A model generated the notes under the pieces. That model saw nothing but the letters and a program-made list of their open reading frames with translations, did no database searches and was not told the DNA's origin. 64,000 bases of DNA from an uncultured Collinsella sp. Lineage in GTDB: Bacteria > Actinomycetota > Coriobacteriia > Coriobacteriales > Coriobacteriaceae. The stretch spans positions 1 to 64,000 of the forward strand of contig CATYEN010000006.1 of the NCBI GenBank assembly GCA_958405565.1. The letters are read 5' to 3'. The translations under genes were made by a program, and so were the position numbers. This document shows, in pieces, positions 63,693 through 64,000 of this stretch (positions are counted from its first letter, which is position 1; every line of letters begins with the position of its first letter).

Positions 63693-64000
63693 ATGAATAC
63701 TTCAATTGACATTTCCCACATCCGCAACTTCTCAATCGTTGCGCACATTGACCATGGCAAGTCCACGATCAGCGACCGCATCCTCGAGCTCACCCATACC
63801 GTCGACGAGCGCGACATGGAGTCGCAGCTGCTCGACACCATGGATATCGAGCGCGAGCGCGGCATCACGATCAAGTCCAATGCCGTTCGCGTGTCCTATG
63901 ACGCCGATGATGGCGAGACGTATCAGTTCAACCTGATCGATACGCCGGGCCACGTGGACTTTACCTACGAGGTCTCGCGTTCGCTGGCCGCCTGCGAGGG
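63693..64000 (+). CDS. lepA: elongation factor 4 (LepA), 5' part
   Basis: This GTPase back-translocates or assists ribosomes. Visible are G1 [14 protein letters not shown], the switch [19 protein letters not shown] and G3 [21 protein letters not shown]; the LepA-specific wording separates it from TypA and EF-G. The gene runs off the window end. No ribosome site is seen, and TAAGAT at 63680-63685 leaves almost no 5' leader, suggesting a leaderless message. Confidence 0.95.
   Translation, partial: [102 protein letters not shown]

Overview
The window is a GC-rich, gene-dense stretch of bacterial chromosome. Almost every gene lies on the + strand in long, tightly packed runs. The content points to an actinobacterium of the class Coriobacteriia, most likely Collinsella or a close relative. 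The evidence is an actinobacterial integration host factor next to gmk, separate glyQ and glyS subunits, pyruvate phosphate dikinase with its regulator, a full-length AdhE (anaerobic fermentation), a MEP-pathway cluster, Ala/Glu-rich tails on ribosomal proteins, and frequent TTG and GTG starts. The genus call is inference from gene content; no 16S gene is present. I found no rRNA, tRNA, CRISPR array or prophage.

Layout. 0-3.3 kb: a zinc-ribbon membrane protein, a cyclophilin and a TPR membrane protein. 3.4-10.3 kb: the rod-shape cluster mreB-mreC-mreD-mrdA-rodA plus a DUF697-like membrane protein. 10.3-13.0 kb: an overlapping radical-SAM / DUF2344 pair of unknown role. 13.0-17.1 kb: rplU-rpmA-obgE-nadD-yqeK-rsfS. 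17.2-18.4 kb: dinB on the minus strand. 18.6-21.1 kb: rpsP-khpA-rimM-trmD-lepB. 21.2-28.2 kb: glyQ-glyS, the PPDK regulator and ppdK. 28.3-35.0 kb: rplS, rnhB, then yraN-comM-dprA-trmFO-xerC. 35.2-45.3 kb: rpsB-tsf, then pyrH-frr-uppS-cdsA-dxr-rseP-ispG-proS. 45.5-50.5 kb: minus-strand APH-fold kinase, adhE and rpmB, with a RAYT transposase gene between repeats. 50.8-56.3 kb: the pyrimidine operon pyrR-B-C-K-D-F behind an attenuator-like leader. 56.5-64 kb: mihF-gmk-rpoZ-thiI, comEA-comEC-holA, rpsT and the start of lepA.

The genes mostly serve housekeeping: ribosome building, envelope elongation and lipid carriers, isoprenoid precursors, UMP synthesis, pyruvate/PEP exchange and ethanol fermentation. 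Two separated groups, yraN-comM-dprA(-trmFO-xerC) and comEA-comEC-holA, encode DNA-uptake and processing functions. An identical 20-bp sequence, a TTTGGT direct repeat with 11-bp period, lies 71 and 75 nt upstream of their first start codons. This suggests a shared competence regulon and is the most interesting observation here. Other notable points are xerC with no ATG/GTG/TTG start, a winged-helix-like insertion in RseP, the pyrR attenuator, the repeats flanking the RAYT gene, and a second repeat family found at two gene ends.
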